This document shows, piece by piece, positions 34,261 to 47,709 of a DNA stretch of 64,000 bases. The position numbers were made by a program, and so were the translations under genes. Source of the stretch: Nissolia schottii (Eukaryota > Streptophyta > Magnoliopsida > Fabales > Fabaceae). How positions within the stretch are numbered: position 1 is the first letter of the stretch; the number at the start of each line of letters is the position of its first letter. The notes under the pieces were generated by a model. The model ran no database searches, had not been told where the DNA came from, and saw nothing but the letters and a program-made list of their open reading frames with translations. The stretch spans positions 2,539-66,538 of the forward strand of contig QANU01102613.1 of the NCBI GenBank assembly GCA_003254905.1, read 5' to 3'.

Positions 34261-35817
34261 AGCAATATCTCATATAACTCAATTTTTTTGTAACATTTTT
34301 GTATCTATTTTTATGGTAGATCGAAGAGGAAAGGCTAATAAATTTTTTTGTAGTATGATCGGTGAAGAAAAGTTGATAAAATATCAGTAGTAATAAATTT
34401 TGTATCCTTTTGTAACATGTTGGTACTGTTGGTGAAAATATTGCTACGTTTTCCTAAGATTGTTGGTACCATTGGTAAAAATGATACTACGTTTTGTTAA
34501 AGTTGTTTGTACGTTTAAGCTCCATTCTACTCTTTCCATGTGCATTTCTTTTTAGTGTATTTGTGTGATTATGCTAACTCGGTGCATGTCTAGTTTTTAT
34601 TAATTGCTAAGCACTGGCCGATACTGTTATTCTAAGTCATTTCATGCTTATAATTTTTTAAGTAGGGGGGTGAGACTGGTGAGAGAGTCAATTATTTTAT
34701 TTTATGTGATAAAACTAAATTAATCAATAGTAATTTTTTTATAATATCAATACATAGTAATTAAACTCTTAATTTTAATATATCTAATGTGAATGAATCT
34801 TCTCATGTTCAAAATAATCATATTTGATAATGTTAAGAAAAAGAAAGACATAAACATTTGAATTAAGTCCTGCAAATTTTAAGAATGTTTCACTTGTCTA
34901 AAATTTGTGTTTTTTTTTTTTTTCTCTTAACATGATCAATCATGATTATTTTTAACCTAAGAAGATCCAAATCTACCTATTCGAATATAACAACTTACGA
35001 TTAAGCTAGCTGGCTACTACTCAAAATTAAATTTTATTTGCAGGTTTCTTCATCTTCGATCATTTTATTCTACATAAATATAAAGCTTAACATTCTTAAC
35101 GATTTGCTTCCACAAATGTGTTGACATTGATTTAAAACTTATCCAATAGATATCCCAGAATGGACAAAATTGAATAGAAATTCTTAAAGTTTCGCATTCT
35201 GCCCCAAAATTCTGTCTTTTAAGTGTGGTTCACCTAAAGGAGATTTCATTAAATTTCCTTTACGGAAAGATAGAGGGTTTATACCCCCAAAACTCAGTTT
35301 TTGGAGCTTAGGAATATTACGCTTTTAATAATTGGTGATAGATGACTATACGGATAAAGTGCATTTGAGATAAGAGAAGGAACTGGTGCCAGTATAAGTG
35401 GACCCCACAATATAAGAGTATAGAAAACTGACCTCTCCCCAATTAGGGCCCCAAACACAACACTCCTCATTTATTTTGTGATAATGTATCAAGTATGGTC
35501 CCCTCAGACACTCATTGGAGCCATTTCTATCAAAGCTATCCATGGCTACTCACCCAAAGATGCCTGCACTAAATTTCATGATGAGATCGACCTTCTTGCC
35601 CTTCTTCCACCCTCTTGCTTGATAGCAATGTGTGTTTTTGGAACTTAATAATTTGAGCTTGCACTTGAAGCTTATAATTTATATGGTCCAGACTTAATTA
35701 TCTTCTTGAGAAATTCCTGTCTCTTTTAAGGACCTCCATCAAGTTGGATTAGATTAATTGGGCTCATAATACATTTCAAATAATCTGGGCTCATGGTAAT
35801 AAATGTCAAATAACGGT
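34261..35817. other. intergenic, no gene supported
   Basis: AT-rich. A short diverged duplication of a GTTGGTACCATTGGTAAAA-type motif lies near 34420-34510. The ORFs here lack recognisable domains. Confidence 0.5.
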
Positions 35818-36070
35818 TATTAGAGTATATATGGCTTATTTATACTTAGTACTAGTGTGTCTCATTGTAAAAAGTTAGTTAGAAAAAGTAGTTAGTTGGC
35901 AGTTACAATTTCAGTTTGTTAGTTAGTTGGTGAATGAGCTAACTTGAAGAACAAGTCACCATTATATAAACCCATCTTATAGTTCTCAACATAATTCAAT
36001 GAAATAGTAATTCACCTCTGTTCACCTCTTCCATCTTTGATCATGATTTAGAGATTAATCAATTTTCACA
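35818..36070 (+). repeat. copia-like LTR, isolated
   Basis: Begins TATTAGAGTATATATGG, contains ATTATATAAACCC near 35954 and ends TTTTCACA, immediately followed at 36071 by TGGGATCAAGAGCC, a decayed Met-tRNA primer-binding site. No gag or pol follows, so this is a 5' LTR with its element lost. The start position is inferred from usual copia LTR starts. Confidence 0.55.
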
Positions 36071-39000
36071 TGGGATCAAGAGCCTACCATTTATATTACC
36101 AATCGTAACTTTGTTTTCTTCCTTCATTTCTGCATCAATTCCTTTGCAAAGGTAGTAACCCAACACTGTACATCTGCATTCTTTGTACCCTCGAAAAATT
36201 TCAGAATCTTGAAGCATTTTTGAATGTGTTTCAAGCTCAATTTATGAGATTTTACTTGGACAGGAGAATTCACCAAGGAGATTCGGAATTTGTTTTTTGA
36301 GCAATTTTCTTAGAGAATTCCTTGAGGCTCCACTCAGTGAATCTGCATCGGTGTTGTCACATTGTTTCTTGATTACACCTTATTTAATAAATAGTTTTTT
36401 TTTTAAAATTTAAAAAAGACATGTGGGGCCATAGTAGGATAAAAGTTTGTTCATTCTATTGGAGTGAAGAGTCTTATTCTTAATTTCTTGTTGCCTTTTA
36501 TGATGCAATGCTAAGATGATTAGCAATGTAACAATGGTGGGATCAAAAGTGAGATCCAACGACGAACCATTTTTGGAAATGCTCTTAAGAACAACCACTT
36601 TATTTGTACTTTCAATGGGATTAGATTTAATTTCCTTTCATGTTTTTGCATTTGTCTTGTTTCTTTCGATTTCAGGTCTTTTACTTTACCATTTGTATAA
36701 AAATAAATGTCACCTTATAGGCTGCACCTACCTTGGACCAAATAGTTAGCTGGACTAAGTTGGTCCTAGAATCATGTCCATTAAAATGACAATGGAGGGT
36801 TGAGATTGTAGGTATATTTATGTTTTTGACCCACAAAAATTTCATAAATAAAATTTTGGAACTGTATTTTGACCCCAAAAATTAAGATTTCACTTTTAAA
36901 TGAAAGTAAATTAAAAAGATTACCTTTTTATAAAATTGTGATTTGTTGATTAGTATTAGTATGAAATTAAGTGATTATATTAAAAATAATCACCCTCTCT
37001 CTCATGCCCTCCTCTTTCCAAGTTAGGTAAAGCACCGCCACCCCACCTCATTGCCACTGATGCCAGCGTCGTCGCCGTCATTGGAGTCACCACTAAGCGT
37101 GCAAAATACGCCCTTTCGGATCCCTCAACCTGCTCCAACCCATAGCAACCCTCCTCTTCCCCCATAGCCCCACCGTCACCCTCACCTAACCCCACCTCCA
37201 CCTCACCCACCACCGCAACCCTCATCTACCAAACACGGGGTAAGATCAAGCAAGACCAAATAGAGAGTAACCAACAAAACTAAAAAAACAGGAAATCAGA
37301 GCAAACAACAATCAGGAAGCCACAAACAGTGAGATTAATCGACTTCTTTTGTTTCGTTTTTTTTTTTTTTTTTTTTTTTNAAGACTAGAGGTGGGAGCCA
37401 GAGGCGGTGACATCTGGAATGCTTGGGAGTGAAAGGGGGAGCGGAGTGAGAGAGGAAGAAAGTCGGGAAAGAATCGAGGAGGAGGGAGAAACGTGAAGGG
37501 CGGTGGAGATATCGGTGATGGTGGTGACAAACGTTGTTGAGTGGTGGTTTGGGAGGCAGAGGAGTTGTCGGCATTGAGGGAAAGAGGTGGGTGGTCGAGG
37601 GTGGAGGGTGGTGATGGTAAGGATGTTGTTCATTAAACATGTAATTACTTTTTTTTTTTGGAATATTGTCCTTACGACTTTTTAAATTTTTACTTTTGTC
37701 CCCAATCTATTTTGCTTCAACTAACGAGCTGATCCATGTCAGAATGCTCCTCACTTTACAAAGTTTCAAGTTTTTATTTACTTATCATTTGCAACGTTCT
37801 TTGCAAAAGTCTTCAAATCTTTGTGGAAATCTTCATATCAGGACTTAATTTTTAGAACTTGAAATCTTTGCAATGTTCTTTAAATTCTCGAAGTGAAATA
37901 TGTGAAACAAAATTTGTTGAGTTTAATTGCTTGTCGATCAAAATACAAGTTAAACACTTTCGAAATGCAATGAAATATACCAAAAGAAAAAAAAAAAAAA
38001 AGGCCAGCCCATATTAGATACATGTAATTGATAATAATTTATATTAATTAAATGTTTGAGGTTTTTTCACTATTATTTTAGAAGAAGAAAAAATTCTGCC
38101 CATACCATTTTCACTGAACTTACCTTAAATCCTATTAAATAGTTCCTATTTAAATTTCAATTTTTACCAAATCTTTTCTAACTTAACTATATTTTTCTTA
38201 ATTCAAATTTTACTAAATATATTCCACTTTATCATACTAAATATTTTTTATTTTAAAATTAGAATTCTCTCATGTCTAACATTTAAAAATATTAAAAAAA
38301 TAAAGTTTTAAAAAATTGTATGAAAAATAAAATCAATAAATCTAAAATAATTTTCTTTAACCAAATGTCAAGATTCGATCATTAACTTTGGATATAAAGC
38401 AATTTTAAATCTCTAGACATTGTCTCACTTTTAAAGGTGTTTACAAATCAACAAAATGATTAGCCACGAGATAACACCAATGAGACACCCTCTGAAAAAA
38501 AAAATACTAAATTGGTTATAATAAAACATTGGATTCTACTTCATCACACAATGAAATAGAAATCAAAACAGTTGGATTATTGATTGAGCATGGAACATCG
38601 AATTTTCCTTGGTGGTTGTGGACCATGGTCTACTTATACGAAGGTTCCTTAACCTTCACCCACGTGAACGCCTCATCTAAAGGTTTATACCATGAAGCCC
38701 CCACACGTCACCATTCCCTTATTATGCATATAACCTTTTCTTTCTCTTTTTCTCTCTCTTTTACTTTTCATTTCCAATAATTTTCCTTCCTCTTGTTGAA
38801 TGCATGCATGTAGCATACATCGGAATGACGATTCAGGTTTAAGATGGGTCAACAAGTATTTGTTTTTTGTTATGCTAATAAAAGATCATATCATTATGAT
38901 CATCATCATAATGATTATACGGGGAGATACTTAAGAAATCGTTTTTCATTACGTGGGTCAAAATTAAACTCAATATGTACTTACTTTAACTTTTAAAAAT

Positions 39001-40129
39001 GTATGTTCTCAATAATTATAATATTAAAGATGATTAACACAATTAATAAAGAATAAACTTACATATCAAAAAGAATGTGAATTCAAATTTTATTGTCAAT
39101 GCGAGAACTACATTAATGGATAATTGATAAATATTTTAGTAAGCATTTGTAAAATGATTGATATCAAATTAACCTAAATTTTTTATTATTAAAAAAAAAG
39201 ATACATATATATAGCATGAATGCTAGAAGCAAGTGTGTTTATGCTTAGATTAAATAAAAGTGTTGCGACTCTTGGTCACTTAATCAGTAATTTTGAGTTA
39301 GCAATAGAAAAAAAACATCTAAATTTCTATTCCATATATAAGACCTTACAATTGGGTCGAACCATAAAATAAAATTGTGGGGCTAAGTTTAACATGACAT
39401 TGATAAGAAGATTAACCATACAGCTTCATATACGGATCATGATAAGTGACAGGCAACCCACTTACCTAAAATTCAGACATTAATTATATCATTCTCAATT
39501 AGATGCACACTCATGCAAAGTGTTTCCAAGTATCCCTATTCACACTACGTACGGTCTTATGATTGTTATGAAGGGCCAAATATTAAAATCATAGTACCAT
39601 ATAATTAGTTGCCCGTACAAATTAGCCAACTATATATGTCTCATTTGAAAATATATTTGCTTAAATTAAAAATTCCAAATTTTAGGTTTTTTAATTTTAT
39701 TTTATTTTTAAAATCAAATAATTTACAAGCCGAGATCATTAAAAACTAAAGTGATTATTTAGAGATACATCATTCTCTTGCTCTATTAATTACTCTTTAA
39801 AAACAAAGAATCAATCGTTTATAATATTACACATTAAATATATTTCAAGAACGTGTTATAAGTATTTCTCGCTAATTAAACCCAGATAGTTGACAATGTA
39901 TTAGTGTTATCGATGTCTAATGGCAGGTCTTCCAATTCCATTTATCGGTTGTAGGACCCTTGATTTTCAACGAATCTCATATTCATGGTAATATCCGCAT
40001 TCCGATTACTATATATTTGTTGGATATCTAATAACTAATATTGTAGTTTCCCAATAATTTCATGGTGCCGACATTCCGACCTTTAACATACCAAAAGTTA
40101 TATTACATATTGGTCTGAAAACTTACTAT
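36071..40129. other. intergenic, low-complexity and AT-rich, no gene supported
   Basis: 36985-37250 is C-rich on the plus strand and 37381-37620 is G-rich. They flank a poly-T run with an N at 37380 and encode only low-complexity Pro/His/Ser frames on the minus strand. The rest is AT-rich without definable elements. Confidence 0.5.
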
Positions 40130-40345
40130 ATTGAAACGTGTCACTTAAACAAACAAGTTCAATTGGGTATGAAATGCATGTGTAAATGGCAAGAAAAATG
40201 ATTTAAAAAAAATGGTCGTCAAATAACAGAAAATCAATGGAATAGTACGTACTCCAAAAGAGAATTGAGTAAGAATCGAGATAGTACCTGAGAAGTAAGA
40301 ATAAGGAAGGATTACAACGAGAATGGGGATGAGAAAAATCAGAGA
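40130..40345 (-). repeat. direct repeat A of the gypsy-like remnant
   Basis: Shares with 41700-41930, in the same orientation, blocks such as AGTAAGAATCGAG, ATAGTACCT and AGAAGTAAGAATAAGGAA. The two copies flank the gag fragment and are about 1.57 kb apart. They could be duplicated leader or LTR sequence. Confidence 0.5.
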
Positions 40346-40837
40346 TAATCAACCATATGTCATCCTAGCGTAGCTAACCATGATGCACCGATTATTAGGT
40401 CAACGCCAGCAATAGGTAGCAAATAATTAGCTGGTATTTGAATCACATTTCCTTGCACTTGCACTTGTACATTATTTTTCACAATTAATTCCTTCTGTTG
40501 TCATCAACTGTCCATATATTGCCTGCCTTGACTTTAAATAGAGGATTTGGTTCCATTGGCAATTTAAGAGAGAGCCTTGGCAATATTCCTAGGTTGTAGA
40601 AAACTGTCAAAGCTCCCTCGATTAATCAATATTTATTTGTATCTTCATTCCTAGAATATGGACATCAAATCAAATTTTACCCTTAGCATTCATGAGATGT
40701 AGGGTGAGGTGGTGTTCAATTGCCTCATGAATATATCCATTTTAGTAGGTTTTGATTGCTCAGTTTATGTGGTTTCATCATCTTCATATATATAGCAACA
40801 TCTTTAGGCTTCTATTGGGACACTTATGATCAAATGA

Positions 40838-41650
40838 TCATTTCTTATCACACCAATAGTATATGCCTTTTTCACTTCTTAGTAGCAACTCAGCAAGGGT
40901 AATTCTCTTCAACATTGGTCTAATTGTTGGCATGGGTGATTTTTTTGGGTGGTGTGGGTAGAAGAGGTGGTAGGTCAGGCTTAGGTGTAGATTTTTGGAA
41001 TGAAGTGGTGGATGTGTTTGGTGTGGGCGTGGCTTGTTTTGAGAGAAACTGGACAAGTTTGGTTTAAAAGTTGTAGCGTATTAATTATCATCATACATAC
41101 ATTTTAGCCAAAGCTACTGCTCTTAGCAGTGATTTTTGATCTATTACATATCTTCTTATGTCATCGATCCTTGAGGTCGCTGAGAAAACAATCCATCATT
41201 GCTTTAATTAGATGGGTTTAATTGAACTCTGTTGGCCAATGCCATGAACTCTCTATATATAGTACTCATTCACATGCCTATAAAGTCTGATACAACTTGA
41301 AAACTGAGGCTCGAGGGCAATCAAAGAGGGTTGGTCCCAATTTAGCTTTTAAAGCTCTAGTCAAGGCTTAATTGCCAAGATCGAAAGGGATTTGTCCTTT
41401 GCATCATTTAGAACTAAGGAACAACTAATTCCTTGTCCATCTTAATGTTTTGAGTCTGCAGTGTACGTAATAATCAACATTTGAGTTTGATCCATGGAGA
41501 GGTACGTGGGGGTTCAGGGTTTCGAGCCATCTTGTTCTGCATAATATTATTCTCCAAGGTGAGTTGGAAAGTCTCCAAATGAGCTCGAATCTTGTGTTGT
41601 TCTGAGCTCATGCTCTCCATCAGCGTCTTCATCCGATTGACATTTTGAGT
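40838..41650 (-). pseudogene. Ty3/gypsy gag fragment, broken
   Basis: Minus-strand pieces resemble a plant gypsy gag protein in order: an N-terminal coiled part (RMKTLMESMSSEQHK, near 41640-41560), the central gag domain with several stops and shifts (ALKAKLGPTLFDCPR near 41350, then FMALANRV-like and MMDCFLSDLKD near 41180), and the segment before the zinc knuckle (MLKRITLAELLLRSEKG, YYWCDKK at 40838-40915). Protease and pol are absent. A sequence resembling a primer-binding site (TGGTATCA) is at about 41954 on the same strand. Confidence 0.65.
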
Positions 41651-41699
41651 TTCCTATGTTCTTAAAGTTTCTTATATATATGGCTAATGAAAGCAATAA

Positions 41700-41930
41700 T
41701 GAAACGTGTGACTTAATTAGCAAACAAGTGCGATTATATATAACAATACCAGAAATACAAGTATAAATTGTAAGGAAAATTACAGAAAAGTCAATGGAAT
41801 TGTACTCCAACAGAGAATTGGTAAGAATCGAGGAATTAGGCACCTTGGATAGTACCTAAGAAGTAAGAATAAGGAAAGAAATTAAAATAAGAATGGGGAT
41901 AAGAAGAATCATAGAAGAGAGAGAATATCA
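41700..41930 (-). repeat. direct repeat B of the gypsy-like remnant
   Basis: Second copy of the repeat at 40130-40345. It lies between the primer-binding-site-like sequence and the gag start, the place of a leader. Confidence 0.5.
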
Positions 41931-41999
41931 AAGAAGATTTGATACCACATGAATCATGCCACTCATAGTCATGGAACCTCCTATTTGTGATGCGTTTTT

Positions 42000-43805
42000 T
42001 GTTGCTATTTCCCGTCCCCTCCATTTCTGTGCCTCGTGCCACGTGGGTGGAGATTAATGTAACAAAACCTTTTAGCGGCTGCTTTATGGTGCTTCTCTTG
42101 AGAATGGTCCATTCTATTACATATATTCTTTACAATTATATGACACAAAAGTTGACCCAAATTTTTTGATTGATCAAAATATTTGATCATTTTCCAAAAA
42201 ACTTTCATGTATTCCAAATTTCTGAACAAAGACAGTGTGAGTGAGAGGAAAAAAAAACACAAAAGTTCTATTAATTTAAAATTAGTTTATTGAAATAGAG
42301 GGGAGATCGAGTTGGAGAAATTTGGAATAATTTTGTTACATGTTAAGAAAAATCAAATGCAAAATATTGATGGAGATGGGGAGTCCATAACCTGAAAGAT
42401 TAACATTGATGGGTTAAGCGAGAAATCACACAAGAGTCAAACAACACATCTAGACCCAAAACCTTAAAGCAATGAGTTTATGAGTCATTCCACTTATAAA
42501 CCATTCACTTAGTCCATCGCCAACTAATATGAGATTTTTTAAACACTCACTTAAATCCCAAAAAAAAAATACTAAATTGGAGGAAGGTCTTGGTGTGGTT
42601 AGGTGGAAGTCCTCTCAAATAGTCAAAGACTTAATAATGTTTTGTTTAATTATAAGTTGTCAGAGAGTGTGTTACTCTAGTTTGGAGTGTTCTGCCATAT
42701 GAGATTTAGTAAGGGTGTATCATTGTGGCGGTTTTGGGGTGCGATTTTTTGGGCTTTTTTTTGTCCTTTAAATTGTTTTAGTGAGTTACTCTCTGTCATT
42801 TCCTAAAAAGCAAAGGATTTGTCTCATTAAGTTTTTTGAGGTGATTTTTAATGAAGTTGTTTTCATTTTTACTAAACATTGTTAGGTCTCAATGTGGAAT
42901 GAGGTGGGGTTTGGGAGGGTTTCCATATGTTGTAATTCGCTGCCCACTTTTGGGTCGTTTTAATAGCATGCCATAAACTACCTAACTAAAAAAATAGTTT
43001 AATTTTCATTCATTGGTTGTACTTTTATAGTGTAATCCAATCTCATCTTCGTATATACATGACTAAATGCAAGACCCAAATATATATATTTATTGATGTA
43101 TGAGAATTTGATTAGACAACAGAACATACGTAAAAATTGAACTCATTTAAAGTTTGAAGGCTCATGACTTCAAGAAGAAATTTGAATGAAGTGTATAATT
43201 CTGTTAAGAGTAATTAATTAATGAATTGTTAAGAATATGCTAATTTAGCCTGAACCATCGAAAGAGACACCATAAAAGTGAGCTTTGAAAAGAAGCAGCA
43301 AGAGTTATGTTGTGTCGTATGAATTGAGACCAGCTGCCACAGCAGAGTTGGTTTTCATTGAACTTGGTGTTGTGAAACACTACGTCAACTTGTAAATCAG
43401 TACTATTAGCAATAGAATATTAGCAATTTGAGTAAAATAGTATAATTCTCTATTAAAATAACAATTCGTATTTTGATATATGGAGGTGAATACAATTATT
43501 TTTAACTTAAGGTAATTAGATAATTACTTTCAACTCAATATAGCTTAATACAATTATATCCGATACAATGACTAAAATTATAATCAAATGAACAACTACT
43601 TTTTAAGGGATAGAATATATAACTAGCGTTTCACTGATTGTTGGTTACTTTCAGAAGATGCAATCAAGATATTTTGTTTTGGGATCCAAGAGATACAGTG
43701 GTGGACTAAGATTCTCATAAATCACAGAGCTTTAGTGTTCCTATTGACTTGGATTGCGTATCCAAAATCTTTCATGCATGCCAATATTTGGAAAGAGATC
43801 ATATC
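42000..43805. other. intergenic, no gene supported
   Basis: AT-rich with short ORFs only. No repeat with definable ends was recognised. Confidence 0.5.
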
Positions 43806-43881
43806 TTTTAGTTAGTATTAGTCAAAGATCACACCAATATTTGTTTTAGTTAGTATTAGTCAAAGATCACCCCAATATTTG
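43806..43881. repeat. two-copy 38-bp tandem repeat
   Basis: TTTTAGTTAGTATTAGTCAA heads both copies; they differ only at ACACC versus ACCCC. Confidence 0.9.
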
Positions 43882-43989
43882 TGTTGCTAAGATGGAGAAA
43901 AATGTTAGGGTGGGCAGGTGAATAAATTGACCATTGAATAGTGCTTAAAAAATGAAAAACATCCAAAATCATGACCACGGGGGCCAAAT

Positions 43990-44014
43990 CACATGGGTAC
44001 TTCTTTTATTTATT

Positions 44015-44052
<38 letters not shown>

Positions 44053-44430
44053 GATTATTACAAGTTTGTGCATATGTATAAAAAAAATTGTGCATGTGAG
44101 CACAAAAATTTTTCTACGTTTTTGTCATTTTTTTGTTTATGGTTATTGAAAAGTTTGTGTACGTCAATTCAAAAATTTGTACATATGTTTTAAAATATGT
44201 GTACATAGTAGAGAATGGGTTCATGCGCTTAAAGTGTGAGTGGGGAGATGAAGAGAAAGTGCTACAATTACTTTTCGCTATTTAATGTATCGCAGATCCG
44301 ATTTGATTTGGTTTTGTATTTAAAAAAGGTTATGCGCATGTGTAGAAAAAGTTTGTGCATGTAGATGCAAGTTAGTTCCCTCAGAGCCAATATATAAACC
44401 ATGAGTTGACATAATAATTTACAATATTTG
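43990..44430. mobile_element. short inverted-repeat element, copy 2 (opposite orientation)
   Basis: The reverse complement of the 16720-17130 interior: AAAGTTTGTGCATG-type words, GTGTGAGTGGGGAGATGA, and AACCATGAGTTGACA opposite the TGTCAACCCATGGTT of copy 1. A (TTA)n microsatellite sits at the left at about 44022-44055. The outer inverted repeats are not intact. Confidence 0.5.
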
Positions 44431-45091
44431 AATTGTCCACCTAGTATTGCCCAAAAATAGTTGACATGAGTAAAAGCCGTAGATATCAAGAAGAGAAAAA
44501 CATGACTTAATATCTAATGACCATAAATGTTTAAAATTCGGGTACATAGTCAAGCTAACAAGCATTTCCGCTATGCTTTGAGTTCTTGTGTTTTTTTATT
44601 CCAAGGGTTCAGTCCAGGGTGAAGCTAGAAAGATTTGGTGGAAGGGGCTAATATTTATTGGATGGAAAAAAAATAATTTAAAAAATTAATATTTATAACT
44701 TTTTTTTTAAGAAATTAATTGCATGCAACATTTTCGTTTGACTACAAATGCATTTATTATTTAATTTATACCCAAAGTAATAACTATCTTTTTGTTACTC
44801 ATCTTGTTTGTCCTATAATGTAACTGCGTAAGTATCAAAATATTAGAAAAAGACAAAATATACATGAATCTATTACTATTTTCTTGTATATTAGTGTAAA
44901 TGTCAATAAAAAATTAAAACAAAGATTAAATATTTAAAAAGACCCCGCCCCGTTGACCATATGGACGCTCTGCCCCTGGTTCAGTCTGATGTGGGTTTTG
45001 GGTTTGCTTGTTGATGTGTTTTTTGAGTGCTTTATATTTGGTACATATTGTTATAAGGGGTCAGTGGTTTTTTTTTTTTTTTTTTTTAATT

Positions 45092-45860
45092 NNNNNNNNN
45101 NNNNNNNNNNNNNNNNNNNNNNNNNNNNNNNNNNNNNNNNNNNNNNNNNNNNNNNNNNNNNNNNNNNNNNNNNNNNNNNNNNNNNNNNNNNNNNNNNNNN
45201 NNNNNNNNNNNNNNNNNNNNNNNNNNNNNNNNNNNNNNNNNNNNNNNNNNNNNNNNNNNNNNNNNNNNNNNNNNNNNNNNNNNNNNNNNNNNNNNNNNNN
45301 NNNNNNNNNNNNNNNNNNNNNNNNNNNNNNNNNNNNNNNNNNNNNNNNNNNNNNNNNNNNNNNNNNNNNNNNNNNNNNNNNNNNNNNNNNNNNNNNNNNN
45401 NNNNNNNNNNNNNNNNNNNNNNNNNNNNNNNNNNNNNNNNNNNNNNNNNNNNNNNNNNNNNNNNNNNNNNNNNNNNNNNNNNNNNNNNNNNNNNNNNNNN
45501 NNNNNNNNNNNNNNNNNNNNNNNNNNNNNNNNNNNNNNNNNNNNNNNNNNNNNNNNNNNNNNNNNNNNNNNNNNNNNNNNNNNNNNNNNNNNNNNNNNNN
45601 NNNNNNNNNNNNNNNNNNNNNNNNNNNNNNNNNNNNNNNNNNNNNNNNNNNNNNNNNNNNNNNNNNNNNNNNNNNNNNNNNNNNNNNNNNNNNNNNNNNN
45701 NNNNNNNNNNNNNNNNNNNNNNNNNNNNNNNNNNNNNNNNNNNNNNNNNNNNNNNNNNNNNNNNNNNNNNNNNNNNNNNNNNNNNNNNNNNNNNNNNNNN
45801 NNNNNNNNNNNNNNNNNNNNNNNNNNNNNNNNNNNNNNNNNNNNNNNNNNNNNNNNNNNN
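45092..45860. other. assembly gap (769 N)
   Basis: A run of N after a poly-T tract. Any frame reported across it is not real. Confidence 1.
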
Positions 45861-46005
45861 ATTATAATTATAATATTATATGAGGAATTCTTCTCCAGGC
45901 ACGGGCCGACACATCTTATCACAAAATGACAGCACAACAAAGTGGTTCCTATTACACAGGCTTCTCTTAGAAAAAAGTAAATGACTTAACACGTGAATGT
46001 CTACG

Positions 46006-46028
46006 AGCTGAGCTGAGCTGAGCTGAGC
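46006..46028. repeat. (GAGCT)n microsatellite
   Basis: Four to five consecutive GAGCT units, the last degenerating into GAGCCAAGCC. Confidence 0.85.
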
Positions 46029-46351
46029 CAAGCCAACATTATTTTTCATCTTTCCAAGACTTCTTTTGTCAGCTACGCTAAGAAACCAAACCAAGCAATA
46101 TGCCTCCATCTCTTCATCCCTTTCAACTTCTCCACATAATTCTTCTTTGCCAGGCCTGGCTTGCAAACTTCTAGCTCTTAGCTTTCCATAAAGTCCTCAT
46201 CAATATTGTCAATGAAATTATTCTTGCCTTCCCACCAAGTCCCAACAAAAACACCAAGATCGCTTCCTTCAAACCCGAATCGGCCTCATGAAAATGACGG
46301 ACCCCGCCTCGCTTTGAGACTAACCCATCTTCAATAACGCCAAACCGTTAT

Positions 46352-47709
46352 TGTCATGCCCCAATTTAAGACGTGACCGCACAAAAGACTATTGTCCTAT
46401 GAAAATTCTGACGTGACATATTAAATATGTATTAAATGCTTGTAGTGGTGAGTAAATAACCTTGTTTATAAAATATCTTTATAACATAACTATTCAAATA
46501 ACTGGTCTAAAATAAATATTGAGCTTACATAATGTCTTGACTGAAATGAAATACATGAATGCTAAAATAGGGACCCTAGCCTAGGTGTCTGGAGCATAAC
46601 TGTATATAACTCGGGTAGTCCCCACTGCGAAGTGGAGCTTACCACTAACGCCTGAAATCTCGCTCACTGGACAAGAGAGACGTTTTCACTATCCTCAGCC
46701 AAATCTAAAAATGTTATCGACATAGGGGTGAGTTTGTCATTTCAGTGGCGAGTACCTCGGTACAACACAAATAACACATACTGCATATAATATCATGACA
46801 TATATATATACACACACACTGAAAGAATATACAACAATTAAAGCATATATAACCGTTATCTGGATAAAACTGACTAAACTGAATATACTGAGTAAACTGA
46901 ATAAACTGAATTGACTGGTGGAATGTAAAATTGATCTGTTGTAGGTATGCCCACGTCCTCTGGCGAAGGAGCACAATTTAAGGGAGTCTAAGCTCGACCT
47001 TACTTCACCAAGATAAATCCAGGTAATTTCAGTACGCATGCAACCCTGGATGCCTATGAGGGTACGCATACCCTAAGTCTGAGGAGCTTTGTGCTCGGAG
47101 GTCTGGTAGGGCACACATGCCATAACTGAGGAGCCTTGCGCTCATATCTATCTACTGCTGGGTCTGAGTTACGAAGTCGTTTTGTACTGTTTTAAGTTAT
47201 CTACCCTAAAATCTGTTGTTTGTGAAGTCTTTTAGGGGAGCTATCTTTGTTGACCCTTGTTGTTAAGGCCTCAAGCCACTGATTATGACAAATATGTCCT
47301 AGTTAGCTAATCTTGTTTATTAGTCCGGGCTCAAGGACTAAGGCCCCACACTTAGGACAAGATTCCCAAGTAAGAGAGGTGCATCACATCGAATATTGCC
47401 TTAGCTAGAACTTGCCCTTTGTTTGGGTCTATGCCTTAACCGGAGTTTTTATTAAAGTTTTGTTACATAATCCTAACCGAACAGTTCTTAGAGATATGTC
47501 TATGGGTTTAGGTATCTGTCCTAGCATAGCATAGCATAATATGAGCATAAATAACATGTAATGTATAATACATACGCATGACATCTACTGAGCATGTATA
47601 TAATTATCTAAATATCTACTAGCATGTTAAAAGCAAATTGACTCTATTGATAGACTACCGAGATGAAACCATCGATGCACCAAGATCGCCACTCACCTGG
47701 AATGTCACA
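46352..47709 (+). repeat. LTR-like segment, gypsy-type terminus
   Basis: Begins TGTCATGCCCCAATTT, a frequent start of plant gypsy LTRs, and may end at GGAATGTCACA. No ORF with a domain. The flanks GTTAT and GAGAA do not form a target duplication, so it is truncated, a recombined solo LTR, or misbounded. Confidence 0.4.

Noticed and set aside
37312..37640. Minus-strand Pro/Ser/His-rich frames across an N
   Set aside because: Low complexity next to a poly-T run and an N; no recognisable domain or splice structure.
44953..45940. Frames of about 290-300 codons on both strands
   Set aside because: They are open only because they cross the 769-nt N gap.
46170..46340. Possible minus-strand exon with a hydrophobic stretch
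   Set aside because: No splice-compatible partner or family motif recognised.
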